Shown here in pieces: positions 10,878 through 24,154 of a stretch of DNA of 40,696 nt (position 1 is its first letter; every line of letters begins with the position of its first letter). The notes under the pieces were generated by a model. It had not been told where the DNA came from, searched no databases, and saw nothing but the letters and a program-made list of their open reading frames with translations. The position numbers were made by a program, and so were the translations under genes. Source of the stretch: Asparagopsis taxiformis (lineage: Eukaryota; Rhodophyta; Florideophyceae; Bonnemaisoniales; Bonnemaisoniaceae); the NCBI GenBank assembly GCA_030407315.1, contig JALQPE010001058.1, positions 1 through 40,696 on the forward strand, written 5' to 3'.

Positions 10878-13532
10878 ATGATGAACTTCTCGATTGATTC
10901 GAACATCTTCAAACTGGACACTCCTCGAGAAGAAGACAAGTCCTACACCTTGAGTAAGATCAGGGAAATCAAGAAACGATCCCAGGAAGGTCACATTCGG
11001 ACATCTTCAGATGATGTCACTCCTTCACCTCGAGAAGGAGGGAAAAACAGACAATCCTACCAATCCAGCAGCCAGAAGAGGTCATCCCAAGAAGATACCA
11101 GCCATATTTGGGAATTCGAATCACAACTAGCTGTCAGCAGGAGATTCGGACCCAGTCAACTATTTTCGGCCAGTAAAATACATGGAGACACACCATCCAC
11201 GATGCACAGGGACACACCATCCAAAATAGGGCAGTCCAGGAGCCTCAACAAACTGTCACAGATAGTGGGGAAGGGAGAAAATCCAGAACTATCAGCATCC
11301 AGGACAGCCATACAGTTCATAGATAATGTCTTCAATTAAATCAACCTGGATGAAACCCATCAACAAGGAAGCCAGATTAAGGGGTCACAGATAGCACAGA
11401 AGAAGTCACAGATACTCTCCAGTTCCATGAGCATACCCAGGAATACAGGACTAGGACAGTCAACCAACCTGAACTCCATGAGATTCAACAAACCCATGGA
11501 ACGAATATCAGAGGTAGTCGAAGATTAAAGCAATTTCGATGGGGAAACAGAGTGGGATAGATAGAGCAATGTCAAGAGTCAGAGGAAGAGGTCATTCACT
11601 CAACTCAAAAGAAATAGGTCAACCACATCAGATTACAGGAGCAGCAGACCAGAAAGCATCAATGGAAGAATGGTCAGTGTTGACAGGAGTTCAAGCCAAA
11701 TACAGGAAGGCAAAGGGGCTCAGGTACCAGTGCCACCATCAAAACCCAAGACTCCAACAGCAAGAATCACTCCCAACTCTAACTTAAACCAGAAAGAAGT
11801 ATCATCCAAGGAGAAACTTCCTGAACCACCAAGATTAGGCATGACAGAGAAGATCTAGACCTTCGATTCTGAATGTGTCAGTATCAAAGAAACTAAGGAA
11901 AAGCAAGTTGAAGAACCATCATATTACTTAACCGAGGAAGAGATCTCAGAAATATCGAACATTGATGACTTAATTCCAAGTCCAGTAACACTGATGAAGC
12001 AATGCACAAGTACTGACTCAAGAGGTCAAACTACAGGTAAGAACTCGATAGCTGAAAGAACTGGCTCAATGCAGAGGACCAATATTGAAAATACAGGCAA
12101 TAACCTTCTGACTAAGAAGGACACATCTCCAACCCACTGCGGAAGGACTGAAGTTAGTGATGGAGCTGACGTTCGTGAAACCAGAAAGAAGAGATCAGAT
12201 TCAGACTGGCTCGGACTGTCAAGAGCAGCAAGCAAGAACAAGAGCCCAATCAGAATGAAGTCAGTCTCTACTCTGAAGGGAGCAGATCTAGCTGCATTTA
12301 AGAAGAGGATATCAGAGAAACCAGTCGAGAAGGGAGACTTCAGGGATAGAGTTAATGACCAACAACTAAAAACAGTTAAATAGAGAGAATTCAGTGATAA
12401 AATCGAGTTAGGGAAGACCAACTTTGGAAAGCTGGGAAGCAATGCGAGTGGAAAGAAGCTGCTGAAGATCATGGAGAAGAACTAGGTGAAGATTGAGGTC
12501 AAGTTTATTTCGAGTAAGGGAGACAGCGATGTCAAAGAACCAAGATATGAACTAAAAGTAGTAACAGAGCCAACAGCCAATAGCCCATACTCAGGAACTC
12601 TGTTCAGAGTAGAAAGAAGATAAAGCCAAATTAAGAACTTAAGAGAAAAACTACAGAAGTTCTATCCCTCAGTGATGGTGCCTTACTTAGAGGAACCACC
12701 TTTATCAGCTGCCCTTGGTTTCTCTCAGAACAGCTCTGAATCTCATGCCCAAAGCATCAATCTCTTCCTATCCCGTATCCTGACAATAAGTACTCTTCGA
12801 CTATCTCCCATCCTTACCAACTTCTTAACCATTAAGAGCTCTGAGGAGTTCAATGAACTTCTCACTGAGCTGCTCGAAGAGATGCCTGAACCAGAGGCCA
12901 TTGAATAAATCAAACTGAAGGATAGCTAAGGATTAACAATGAACAGAATGAAAGTGGAACTCTCACCTGAATGTCTATTCCATGATGCCAAGACATCAGT
13001 GCTGAGGAAAGATGTTCAGAAGTGGATTGAAACTCAAAGCTAACTGGAGAATAAATTGATGAGTATCCGAGTAGAGGAGGTCAAGGTGCTGAAGAAACTC
13101 AAGGAAAATAGTGAATTTATCATTCAAACCTTAAGAGTCTACAATCAGAGCGTTCGACAGGAAGATCAAGTACTGTTAGGGATGAATTCTAACGAGATGG
13201 CAGATAAACAATTGGTTGGAGAGTTCCTCAAATTGTATAGCAAAGAAATATCTTCCTTAAATGAAGCAATTGAAAAGACAAAGAATATCAGAATACCATT
13301 GCTGAAGTTCGAAACACACAATATTACCTCCCATAAGCATCTCAAGTAAGTAAAGAACTCAATGCTGGAGCAATTAACCAAAGAAAAAGCAGATACCTTC
13401 GGCCATTAAGATGAGTACAATGATCCAAGATATTAATAATACAAAAAGAAGGCGACTGAGCCTAGTTCAATGCTCATGTGCTCAAGTATCAAGCAGCATA
13501 CTTCCTCGACAGGTATACTCAAGAAACAGTGA
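10878..13532 (+). CDS. PX-domain sorting nexin-like protein
   Basis: 884 aa in one uninterrupted 885-codon frame with many in-frame TAA/TAG (Gln) and a single terminal TGA: good direct evidence for the code. The first 550 residues are polar and Ser/Lys/Gln-rich, probably disordered. Residues about 565-660 are PX-like: FRVERRQSQIKNLREKLQK, YPSVMVPYLEEPP, then HAQSINLFLSRIL and LSPILTNFLTI, as in SNX1/2/4-type PX. Residues about 680-840 are helical (VQKWIETQSQLENKLMSIR) and may be a BAR-like dimerisation region. The likely role is phosphoinositide-dependent endosomal sorting. ATG 10881 is an equally possible start. Confidence 0.78.
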
Positions 13533-13730
13533 ATTTAGTCTCATCAAGCATCCAATAAATAATGCGAAACCAACATCGCATTCACTCATGATAATTAAGT
13601 CAATTAAAAGTACTCGGATATTTTTATATACTTAATTGTTAAGAAAAGAATAATCTTCGATTATTATAAGAGAAATCATAGTGAGTGGTATCATTGGAAT
13701 AGGTTCGGTTGAGCTCTTCCGGTTATGATC
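13533..13730. other. convergent spacer
   Basis: 198 bp between two convergent stops, AT-rich, with no supported frame. It should hold the 3' ends of both transcripts; I see no recognisable terminator. Confidence 0.4.
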
Positions 13731-14590
13731 TCATTATTCGAACATGATGATCTCATCATGGTCTTATTCGAACATGATGATCTCATCATGGTCGAAGGGC
13801 GAATGGCGAGGATCAGATGCATTCTCGCTCATGGGGAGCATCTCTGCCTATTCAGATTTAGTAACCGAAATTCTTTCATCTGAAAGAATAGTTTTAATGA
13901 GATCCTCGACTAATTGAGTCAGTCGAACAGGAACGTCTCTTCGCAGCAGTTTCCTTTCTACTGGTTTTTTAGTGTAAGCATAGTTGAAAAATAGGAATTC
14001 GTTTTTCCTAGTTTTTGTCACCTCTTTGGTGACTTATTAAGTTAGCCTCTTAGAGACTTCTTCAACATCTTCCTTAGACTCTGAGTTTTGATGTTTTATT
14101 ATGGTAGTCCAGATAAGTTTGACCAGGTTGTACCAGTCGCAAGTAGCCTAGGGATCGAAGAAGGTTCCCATGACTTCACACATCTCTTATTTTACCAATA
14201 TTGAAAGAGATTAGTTTCTGAAGCAAGTCTGTTAAAAGATCTTGTTGATCTTTTCGACTTCTTCTTGAGGGTCAAATAAAGAAGTCTTCCACTCAACTGG
14301 AGCGTTCTCTTGCTAAGCCATTACTTTTTTCTCCCTTGGCGAGAAGGTAAATGGAGGCACCTGATAAAAATATTCCATAACTGCTCTGACTATACCTTTC
14401 ATGAATTTGGTCTCAAAAACTTGAGGATCAAAGGAGCAGAGGTCAGGGAGGTCTTTTTTGTACTATTTTTTCTTTTTATTCGCGGATACCAGAGTCTTCT
14501 TAATTAATTTTCTCTTGCCCTTAGCTGGGATCCGGCACAAATCTTCTCCATTCGAGTTGTGTTGTCAAGCTCAGTTGAGTAGTCGATCAT
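13731..14590 (-). CDS. hypothetical protein with duplicated C-terminal decapeptide
   Basis: About 281 aa. The main frame is open from about 14530 to TGA 13731-13733. It ends with two identical copies of DHDEIIMFEQ, encoded by a perfect 30-bp tandem duplication. The body is helical and charged (FDPQVFETKFMKGIVRAVM, TFFDPQATCDWYNLVKLIW) with no domain I recognise. The only plausible start, ATG 14588-14590 after an AT-rich run, lies in another frame and reaches the main frame only through a gap of 3n+2 nt. A 14-nt GT..AG segment near 14526-14539 would fit but is shorter than any other intron here. The N terminus is therefore unresolved. Confidence 0.55.
13734..13793. repeat. perfect 30-bp direct tandem repeat, two copies, each with an 8-bp inverted repeat
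   Basis: Copies at 13734-13763 and 13764-13793 are identical. Each contains CATGATGA-TC-TCATCATG, a near-palindrome with 8-bp arms. The unit length is a multiple of three, so the duplication lies in frame in the minus-strand gene and adds ten residues just before its stop. Confidence 0.95.
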
Positions 14591-14705
14591 GAATTAATTA
14601 TAACATGTGTATCGTGCCATACAAGACCTCAATTATAGACCTGAAACTAGTTTCAAACTAGTCTAGGGTAAGCAAGAGTCATCTAAATTAATTAGTCTAT
14701 AGAGA

Positions 14706-15830
14706 TCATTCAGGACACTCTTCAGCTCTGGAGCTGAATCCAACATCTGCCTCCTCCTTTTCCTTCAGTGAGACTTCTTTCTTGCCAGGTTCTCTGTTGA
14801 TTGTGAAACTACCTCCATGATCAACTGTCACGAATTCCTCTTCTGGGTGCTCAAGGACCTGTCTCTCTAGCTCCAGATCCCTCCTAGCTTGAGTATGATG
14901 CTCGTTGCCGAGAGGGAAAGTCCCCCAGTGCACGCCCACCGACTTCTTGCTTTTGATGTCCTGATGGATCTGAACTGCCTCCTTCGGGTCGACGTGCTGA
15001 GCTTTCAGAACATCCCTAGGTAGGTAAGCACCAATAGGCAAGATCGACAGATCGAATCCACCAAACTCTTCACCCAACTCCTTGAATATCGGGCAGTAAC
15101 CTGTGTCACCAGCATAGTAAATTTTGATGCCTTTTTCGGTTTCAATGACGAAGCCACCCCAGAGCCGAGCATTCATATCGAAGGTACCTCGTCTACCCCA
15201 ATGACAAGCAGGAACAAAGGTAATCTTGAATTTCTCCCCTTCAACTTCCACCTCTACAGTCTAAGTCCAATCAAGCTCATGAACCTTAGCTCCTTTAGGG
15301 AACACAGACCTGGATCCTAATCCAACAAAGTAATCTGGCTTAAATTGCTTCTCTATTTTGTTCAGAGAATTGGTGTCCAGGTGATCATAATGGTCGTGAC
15401 TTACTAGTACGCAATGAATTGGAGGAAGTTATTCAATTTAACATGCAGGCTTTCTAAAACGCTTCGGACCGACCCATTGAGATGGAGATGCTCTATCAGA
15501 AAAGACTGGATCAATCAGGAAGTTGATCTTAGAGCCAAAGGAGATGACGGCAGTGGAATGACCAATCCAAGTGTACTGTATCTTATTGTCTTCATTCTTA
15601 AAGTTCGGGACTCTCATTGGTAGCTCTTCTTCAAGCTTCACTGCGTCCTTCGGCCAACTGTGGTCTTCGCATTGGAACTTCCAATAGTAGGCAGTTTTCA
15701 TCTTGGCGACTGCTCCTTGGAAGACCACGCACTCTTTAATCTCGTCAAATCGAAGATTGAAGGGACCATTGCCGAACCAGCTCTGGTCTCGCTCTGCTTT
15801 CCGGTAGTACTTAGGCTTTTAGCTCTCCAT
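14706..15830 (-). CDS. NAPE-PLD-type metallo-beta-lactamase-fold hydrolase, copy 1
   Basis: 374 aa in one frame, ATG 15828-15830 to TGA 14706-14708, with TAA/TAG read as Gln. The metal motif SHDHYDHLD (HxHxDH) lies at about residue 145. It is followed by the FVPACHWGRRGTFD block, YYAGDTGYCP and, further on, VGVHWGTFPLGNEHH. Upstream is YTWIGHSTAVISFG, typical of the N-acyl-phosphatidylethanolamine phospholipase D branch. The family hydrolyses the phosphodiester of N-acyl ethanolamine phospholipids using a zinc centre; this substrate is inferred. No signal peptide or TM is seen. A paralogue follows directly upstream in the same orientation. Confidence 0.86.
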
Positions 15831-15918
15831 TACGTGATTATTATTCTGACTATTTACTTGTAATTAATCTCTATCCTACATCAATAATGCATCATACTAG
15901 GTACGATAAAAATAAGAG

Positions 15919-16950
15919 TCAAAAATCAATCTCGAAGCTGCCTCCGTGATTTACTGTGATGAATTACTCCTTCCTTACTTTGAGTTTTTCTTTAGCCTTC
16001 TCTAGATCCTTCTTTGCCTGCGAGAAGTGCTCTGATCCTAGTGGGAAGGTTCCCCAATGTACTCCTACTGATTTCTTGCTGTTGAGTTATTTATGGATGA
16101 CAGTTGCCTCATATGGGTCTACATGTTGAGGTCCAAGGATGCTTCTTGGCATGTAAGCTCCGATTGGCAAAATGCAGAGATCAAACCCATTAAATACTTC
16201 TTTAAGTTCTTTAAATATCGAGCAGTATCCTGTGTCTCCTGCGTAAAATATTTTCTTTCCTGATGCGTTTTAAATAACAAATCCTCCCCATAGCCTTTTA
16301 TTTCTGTCAAACATGCCTCTTTGCGACCAGTGACTGACAGGAACGAAAGTCACTTTGAATTTCTGTTTTTTAACCGTGAACTCGATGTTGTCAGTCCAGT
16401 CCATCTGGTTTAATTTACGACTTTTGGGAAGCACATCTGCTGAATTTAATCCTGCAAAGAAAGTCGGTTGAAACCTCCTTTAAATTTAATTAAGGGAGTG
16501 CTGATCCAGATGATCGTAATGATCATGGCTCACAAACACTCCATCAATCCAGGGCAGTTGTTCAATTGAGCATGCAGGTGGAACAAATCGTTTAGGACCA
16601 ACGAACTGAGATGGTGATGATCTTTCAGAGAACACAGGATCTATGATGAACTTTACGTCTTTCCCAATTGATATTACTGCAGTTGAGTGACCAATCCAGG
16701 TATATCTGAGCTTCCCTTAATCCGTTTCGAACTATGGCGTTTCCATTGGCAGCTATCTGGCGAGTTCCTCTTTATTTATTGGGTGACTTTTCTTTCCGAA
16801 TAGTTTCCATCGAATGGCTGTCCTGACCTTGGTTCGAGTGTCCTTGAACACTACACACTTCTTGATCTCTGGGAACCTCAGTCCGAATTCTTCCCTTCTC
16901 AACCCCATTGACTTGACAACTACTTTGACTGCCTTCCGATAATATATCAT
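15919..16950 (-). CDS. NAPE-PLD-type metallo-beta-lactamase-fold hydrolase, copy 2
   Basis: 343 aa, ATG 16948-16950 to TGA 15919-15921, no intron. It keeps the same blocks as copy 1: YTWIGHSTAVISIG, SHDHYDHLD, FVPVSHWSQRGMFD, YAGDTGYCSIF, VGVHWGTFPLGSEH. It stops shortly after NHGGSFEIDF and so lacks the 25-30-residue charged tail of copy 1. In the CHW block Ala-Cys is replaced by Val-Ser (PACHW to PVSHW), which may alter the active-site edge. The copies lie 88 bp apart head to tail, so a local tandem duplication is likely. Codons are more AT-rich and use more TAA/TAG than copy 1. Confidence 0.85.
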
Positions 16951-17016
16951 TGGTTTCTAGTTTATATTTCATTTAATTGCCGAGCAGTTGACTTTAATTA
17001 TTATTCGAATCCAATC

Positions 17017-17424
17017 ATGGCACTCCAAGGTCACCGGTCTTCACTCTTATTGATCTGTCTGATCATCTTTACAGTGATGAAGCTTAGCACTTCCATAGCT
17101 GAGCATGATCTGAAGATGAAGGAGTATGAGGAGGCACTTGCCAAGGCAAGAGAAATCGATGATATGAGGAGAGATCATGTGGACAAGTTAGATGACGATG
17201 ACCATCTAGTACCTGAGCACCTGAAAGAGAAAGAAGCAGAGGAAGACAGACTCGAAGACGAGAAAATCCATAAGAGGGCAGAAGAAGAATGTGGGAAACT
17301 TAACCATTCAATGCGGTTTTACGAATGTACAGTGCAGAGAAGGGGAGCCAACTCAAGGTGGAGGATACACATACACGAAAAAAAAGAATACGGGTCACAT
17401 TACGGCATTCCCGAGGAACTCTGA
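17017..17424 (+). CDS. small secreted/ER-targeted charged protein
   Basis: 135 aa, ATG 17017 to TGA 17422-17424, no reassigned codon needed. Residues about 9-27 form a hydrophobic core (SLLLICLIIFTVMKLSTS) preceded by Arg, a good signal peptide or anchor. The mature part is highly charged and helical (EEALAKAREIDDMRRD, KEKEAEEDRLEDEKIHKRA) and has two Cys (ECGK, ECTV) that could pair. I do not recognise a family. It starts 66 bp from the divergent NAPE-PLD copy 2. Confidence 0.65.
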   Translation: MALQGHRSSLLLICLIIFTVMKLSTSIAEHDLKMKEYEEALAKAREIDDMRRDHVDKLDDDDHLVPEHLKEKEAEEDRLEDEKIHKRAEEECGKLNHSMRFYECTVQRRGANSRWRIHIHEKKEYGSHYGIPEEL

Positions 17425-17461
17425 TCAACATCCATACATTAATGACTGACTAGTTATCATC

Positions 17462-17486
17462 AATTAAAATAGTCCCATCTTTGATT
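17462..17486 (+). promoter_or_regulatory. conserved upstream block of kinase copy A
   Basis: The 25 bases from AATTAAAATA to ATCTTTGATT recur with two substitutions at 19297-19321, upstream of kinase copy B. They are conserved although the rest of the spacer has diverged, so this could be a promoter element or simply remain from the duplication. Confidence 0.4.
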
Positions 17487-17513
17487 AATTGATCATAATA
17501 CTTATTTAAGAAG

Positions 17514-19276
17514 ATGACAACCACCCAGGGCTACACTAAACTGAATGAGGATATTGCCTACGATCGCAAGAATAAAATTGGGAAAGGGGCTTTTGGAACC
17601 GTCTACAAAGGGTATAGCTATAGCAGGAGGAGGTTTGTGGCAGTGAAAACCATCATCAGTACCTTGGAGAAGCCAATCCCTCAAGAGGCTCTCGATCGAG
17701 AGATCAAAGTATTAACTGTTTTGAAAGAGTCCCATGAGAACATTATGGGATTCTATGGTTGCCAGTCTATGAAAGATGGGATATATATTTTTCTTGAGTA
17801 CTGTAAGGGTGGGTCGCTCAAAGGTGAACTTGAGGCTCTTGGAGGTGCACTACCGGAGCTTCGTGTTCTCGAAATCTTCAAACAACTTCTCAATGCGATG
17901 GCCTTCATGAATAAAAAAGGTACCCATTGACCAATGTAGGTTACACCCATCGAGACCTCAAACCCGACAATTTGCTTCTGGACTAGTTTAAAAATCTAAA
18001 GATCGGTGATTTTGGTTTGGCGAGAGATATCTCAGTTCAGATGACTGCCACGACAGGCACTCCACTTTATTAAGCTCCGGAAGTCTACTTCGGCCAGAAA
18101 TACAGTGAAAACTGTGATGTCTGGAGCACTGGCCTCATCTTGTATGAAATGCTGACAGGAAAGCGATTCTTTGATAATGTTGAGACAAAGAAAGAACTCG
18201 TAGCTGAAATGTTGAAAATTCAAAAAAAAGGAATGGCAGAAAAGGCATCAAGACTGTCCAAGAACTTGAACCCGATCTGGCTTACCTTCTTGAGTAGCAT
18301 GATAGTCAGCAACCCTGATAAGCGCAAAGAATTTCAATAGCTCTCCGAGGAACTAGAGTCCGTGTATGAGCAGATGAGGAAGCAGATCATTCAGAAACAG
18401 AGTTAAGCCGAAGTTGAAGAGACTTACGAAAATGTCATGCAAAGTAAAATTGTTGGACCTTACCATGACATTCAACCAGAAGACAAGAGAGACTCGCAGA
18501 TGCCCACCTTGAAGACTAATCCTTTGAGAGCTACAGAACATCAAGAAATACTTAGTATTTTTTAGAAGCAAGAATGACATCTTCCTGAGGCTGCATAAAG
18601 AAATAAGCAAGAACAACTACCCGTTTATTTCGAATATACTGAAATACACTCTAATGTTTCTGAGTTTAGCAACTTTCAGGGGAAGGATAGAATGCCACAT
18701 CAAGAGGTTGAAAGCTAGGAAGATTAGCACCACAGAAGGACCAATATCCGTTACTCAGTTAATCCCAAGCCATCAAGAAGAAGGTTAGAGAGATTTTGCG
18801 GAGTTCCTCCAGAAAGAAGAATAAGCACTAGAAAGATACACCGATCTAATCAGAGAAGACGTCTGCAAGAAGATCCTGGAAAAAAACCTTGACACTTCAG
18901 AAAAATATTAGAAATCAAGGATAGGATTCAAAAAACATCAGAATAAGTGGCTGACGGGCGTCTCATTGAGCATGTTTAGAATGCTGTCAATGGTAAGTTT
19001 GAATCAGACGATATTTACCTCGGTCTTTATCGGAAAATCATGGATTATGATGGTGTAAGGCTCGCTGATGAAGTACTCGGAAAGTTCAATGAAAAGCAGC
19101 TGAGGACATATTGCGAAATCAGGCTTGTGGGGAAGATCGATGAATAATTCGATGATTCCAGATACATTTTTGAAGACTTCATGAAGGGCCGGAAACAGAA
19201 AATCGAGAATTATTCCCAGGAAGAACTCCTTCAGTATACCACAGGGCTGAACAAGCCATGCTCCAAATAATAGTGA
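17514..19276 (+). CDS. serine/threonine protein kinase, copy A (frame broken after the kinase domain)
   Basis: The kinase domain is intact from ATG 17514: glycine loop IGKGAFGTVYKG, lysine strand [23 protein letters not shown] and GTPLYQAPEV. One 20-nt intron at 17920-17939 (GTACCC..GTAG, containing TGA) sits just before HRD. The frame is open to about 18566, where it meets TGA. Homology with copy B shows that the C-terminal domain (FFRSKNDIFLRLHKEI.. and ESDDIYLGLYRKIMD..NKPCSK) continues in other frames to TGA 19274-19276. This implies small indels near 18490-18540 and 18895-18950, and a compensated pair near 19090-19115. The kinase is probably functional; the tail may be damaged or the sequence may hold errors. 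Confidence 0.75.
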
Positions 19277-19296
19277 TTGTTCAATTAATATTCATG

Positions 19297-19321
19297 AATT
19301 AAAATAATCCTATCTTTGATT
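19297..19321 (+). promoter_or_regulatory. conserved upstream block of kinase copy B
   Basis: Match to 17462-17486 with two substitutions, at a similar distance (25-30 bp) from the start codon. See the entry for copy A. Confidence 0.4.
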
Positions 19322-19344
19322 GATAATAATACTTTTTTGGAAAA

Positions 19345-21092
<1,748 letters not shown>

Positions 21093-21136
21093 CATTGATT
21101 GCTCAATAAATATTGTAATAGCAATAATGTCGAATC

Positions 21137-24100
21137 ATGACATCAGCCATAAAAAACTTTAGTATCATTCTTCTAAAGGGGAAACTATCAATTGAGCTAA
21201 AGGAGAGAGAACTACTTCAAGTGACCGTGAGTATCTCGTTAAACTGGTGAATTGTATGAAGCTGAGCACAGCTATCATCGATCGAAAACAAAAACAAGGG
21301 GCAGTACTTATCTGTTCAACAGGCTTATGAATATGCTATCAAAATAGGAACCATACTACAGGAGCAAATAGAATCAGTGGGAAACAGCGAGTCAGAAGAA
21401 GGCGGATACTCAAAGCAGATTGACATCAGTGATAATCGGAAGGTTTTGTTCTATTAACTGGAAAAACAGAATGTGTGGTCATCTTTCGGGAAACCCACTC
21501 CTTCGCAATCTCTCTCGCTATCAATTCATAAGAAGGAAATATCGCAAAAGGAGAAAATGGAGAATCGAAACTAACTGCTAAGATAGTAGCTCTCCGCGCT
21601 AAGCTAGAGAAATAAAAAACGGAAGAATATTCTCAAGCTTCAGAATTAGCTTATTTCAGATTTGAACAGTAATGTAGAGCAGTAATAACTGAAAGAACAG
21701 GAGTTAAATTCTAAGATTCGAGAGCAACTGTGGAAAACGAGTAACTCTCTAAGAACATTCGAAAAATGGAGGAAATATCACCAACTAATTCTGCTATTGA
21801 GAATTTGAGGAGAGAGATTGAGTAAAAGAAAAGAGCCCTTGAATAGTTGGGAACTGGCAGCCTTGACCTTGACAATTCTTCCTATGAGGGTTCTCTTCTC
21901 GGATCCAACATTATCCCTAATGTAACCTCAGAGAGCGAGGATAAAGGAGATCAAAAAGAGAAAATACCAGTCGTTAAGCAGGTCGGAGAGTAAAAGCCAA
22001 GCGAGGTGAGCTCTGAAGATTCCTTCCTGAGAGATATCAACAAGATAGCCAAAGGAAGAGGTATTAATGCTGGATGCAGTTCTAGTGATGCATTCGATTG
22101 CAGAAGTCCTACTTTCTCCTTCGAACCACCTGCCTTCGATGATAACATTGCTAACCCGTTTGCAACAGAGCAGAACATAGAAGGGAAATAGAATTTGAAG
22201 CAAGCCGAAATCAGGAATAACTAGACCTTCCAACCGGGTTTATGAGGATGTATGGTGAAAAATCGTCTTGGAGTTAAGCATACTGATTCTTGGCTCTAGA
22301 AGCAAAGTGGAGACTCCGAAATCCTGGAGTCTAAGGCCTATGAGTTCAACTTCCCTCAAGAGGTATCCATTTTCCTATTTTTAGTCGAGAGTCAAGGATG
22401 CCCGTGGCAGTTGTGGCTTCCTGATGCACTCTATTCCCAAGGAATAAGAAGGAGAGGACTAAAACGAAAGCAGTCTCACCTAAACGATCCAGGAAAGAAG
22501 GAACCACTTGATCCCAAGAAACTGGTCTTCTCATCAATTAGGCTCATTCAGCAAACCAGTGAACCATTTATCAGTCATGATGGATCCATCAATTAGAGTA
22601 AACTGAAGTCAAAGTTACAGGAGAGCTTCAAAGCTAAGAACTAACTCAAAGTTAAAAGGTAAGCTATCGAAGAAAAGGAGGTCAAACTCATCACTAGAAG
22701 TATCAGAAATTATAGAAGATGGAGTCAGTTAAAGAAGTTATCAAACCTGGATAGAACCAGAGAGCACTGAGCAGCCTCAACCTCCAATATAGAGGTTCAT
22801 TGAATACTTAGACCCAAAACCGGAAATAAATCCGAATAGAAACAAATCTGAAGAAATAGAGAAAGGTTCAAGGCTTCATATAGAGTAAGTTATCTCGATC
22901 TCGATAAAAAGCACACATAATAAATAGATTGAACCATCAGTATCAAAATATGAGATATACCTGTCACAGCTACTGGAGCAGAATAATAGATTTCTAGCTC
23001 AGTTGGAATTAAAGGATAAGCAAATAGAGTCCAAAGATAGATAAATTGAGAAGTTAATCCAATAGTACAATCATTTGGAGAGAGAATATCGAAGTGTGGT
23101 CAATCTCCATTAACCGATGTTGCCTACATATGCCAATCAACAATACTTTGATGATCATGAGGACTAAATTAGGTAAAGTGCCACTTCCAGAAATAAAGAG
23201 ACCTATCGAGAGGAGTTTGAAACATCACTGACTGGTCTAAGAGATAGGAAAAAACCAAATAGCGTCACGAACAGAAACTTTGGTTAAAGGACTCTTCCGA
23301 ACTTACCTCGCCATTAAAACTTAATGGATCTAAACTCTGAAAGAGGGAGAAACTTCCAACTGACAAGGCATCGAAAAGGTGTGTCCTAAATAGCCAATAA
23401 GACCTTCGCATCAAAGAAAGTCAGAAGATAAAGTGAAGAAGCAGTGATACAGCATCCAAACCATCATGTAGCTTAGCCTTATTTGGTCAGTTTCTACCGG
23501 ACGAACTTTACTGACAATAAGCTCCCTAAGAAAGTATCATAGGTAAATTAAACTCATCATCACTAATCGGAGACTATTAGACTCAGGAGTCAAAAATCCA
23601 GGCAAGTCCTTGGATAGAACCCTCTGAGCTTAGAATTGCTGCCAAGGCTCCCTTGCATTTGTAGTTATTTCAAAGTTAATATTCTAAAATCCAGTAAATG
23701 GCAAATTCTAATTGGAATAGTCAGTGAATGGGGATATAAACATAGGTCTTTTTGCGTCAATGACCAGTCACTCTACATGAATTTATGGAATGGGAAGGTC
23801 TGGTGCTTGGGCAAGAACATAGACGAGGGAGCTCCTGCTTCCAGTGTGGCCAAAAAAGTCACTGAAGTCAAAGTCGAGATAAAGCTAAGTAGAGCACTCG
23901 CAGGAACCAGAGAGCTGAATACTACTGTGCATGGATGGCAGGGGAGTTCGAACTGGGGAGATGTGCTGTTCCTGAGCACTTCATTAAAGGTCGAGTATTG
24001 CCCAAAATCGAATTTATCAATTCCGAAGATTAAATAGAAATATTCTGATCATTATATAGTTACTTCTATCAACTTAATTTATTGCTCTCGAGAAAACCAC

Positions 24101-24154
24101 GTTCAGCGGAATTATAAAATGAATAAATACGGTCAGCTTAAAACAGGTCACTGA
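21137..24154 (+). CDS. intron-rich coiled-coil protein with SPRY-like C-terminal region
   Basis: A single large gene assembled through about six introns: 21231-21266 (36 nt, tentative), 21703-21722 (20), 22238-22273 (36, tentative), 22363-22384 (22), 22473-22492 (20) and 22659-22680 (22, GTAAGC). Splicing links coiled-coil stretches (QYLSVQQAYEYAIKIG, LRREIEQKKRALEQLG, IYLSQLLEQNNRFLAQLEL) into one protein of roughly 960 aa. The C-terminal YFKVNILKSSKWQILIGIV resembles a SPRY/B30.2 strand pattern. The function is unknown, perhaps scaffold-like. The start at 21137 is chosen because the earlier ATG 21127 meets TGA quickly. The last 40 codons look like AT-rich spacer, so the true stop may be earlier. 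Confidence 0.5.

Noticed and set aside
12026..12472. 148-codon minus-strand ORF inside the sorting nexin
   Set aside because: Antisense shadow; the sense strand has an 885-codon frame ending in a PX domain.
14310..14507. Plus-strand 65-codon ORF
   Set aside because: Antisense of the unknown minus-strand gene; low complexity.
21127..21195. ATG 21127 as start of the SPRY-like gene
   Set aside because: Its frame reaches TGA after 22 codons, while ATG 21137 continues into the coiled-coil exons.
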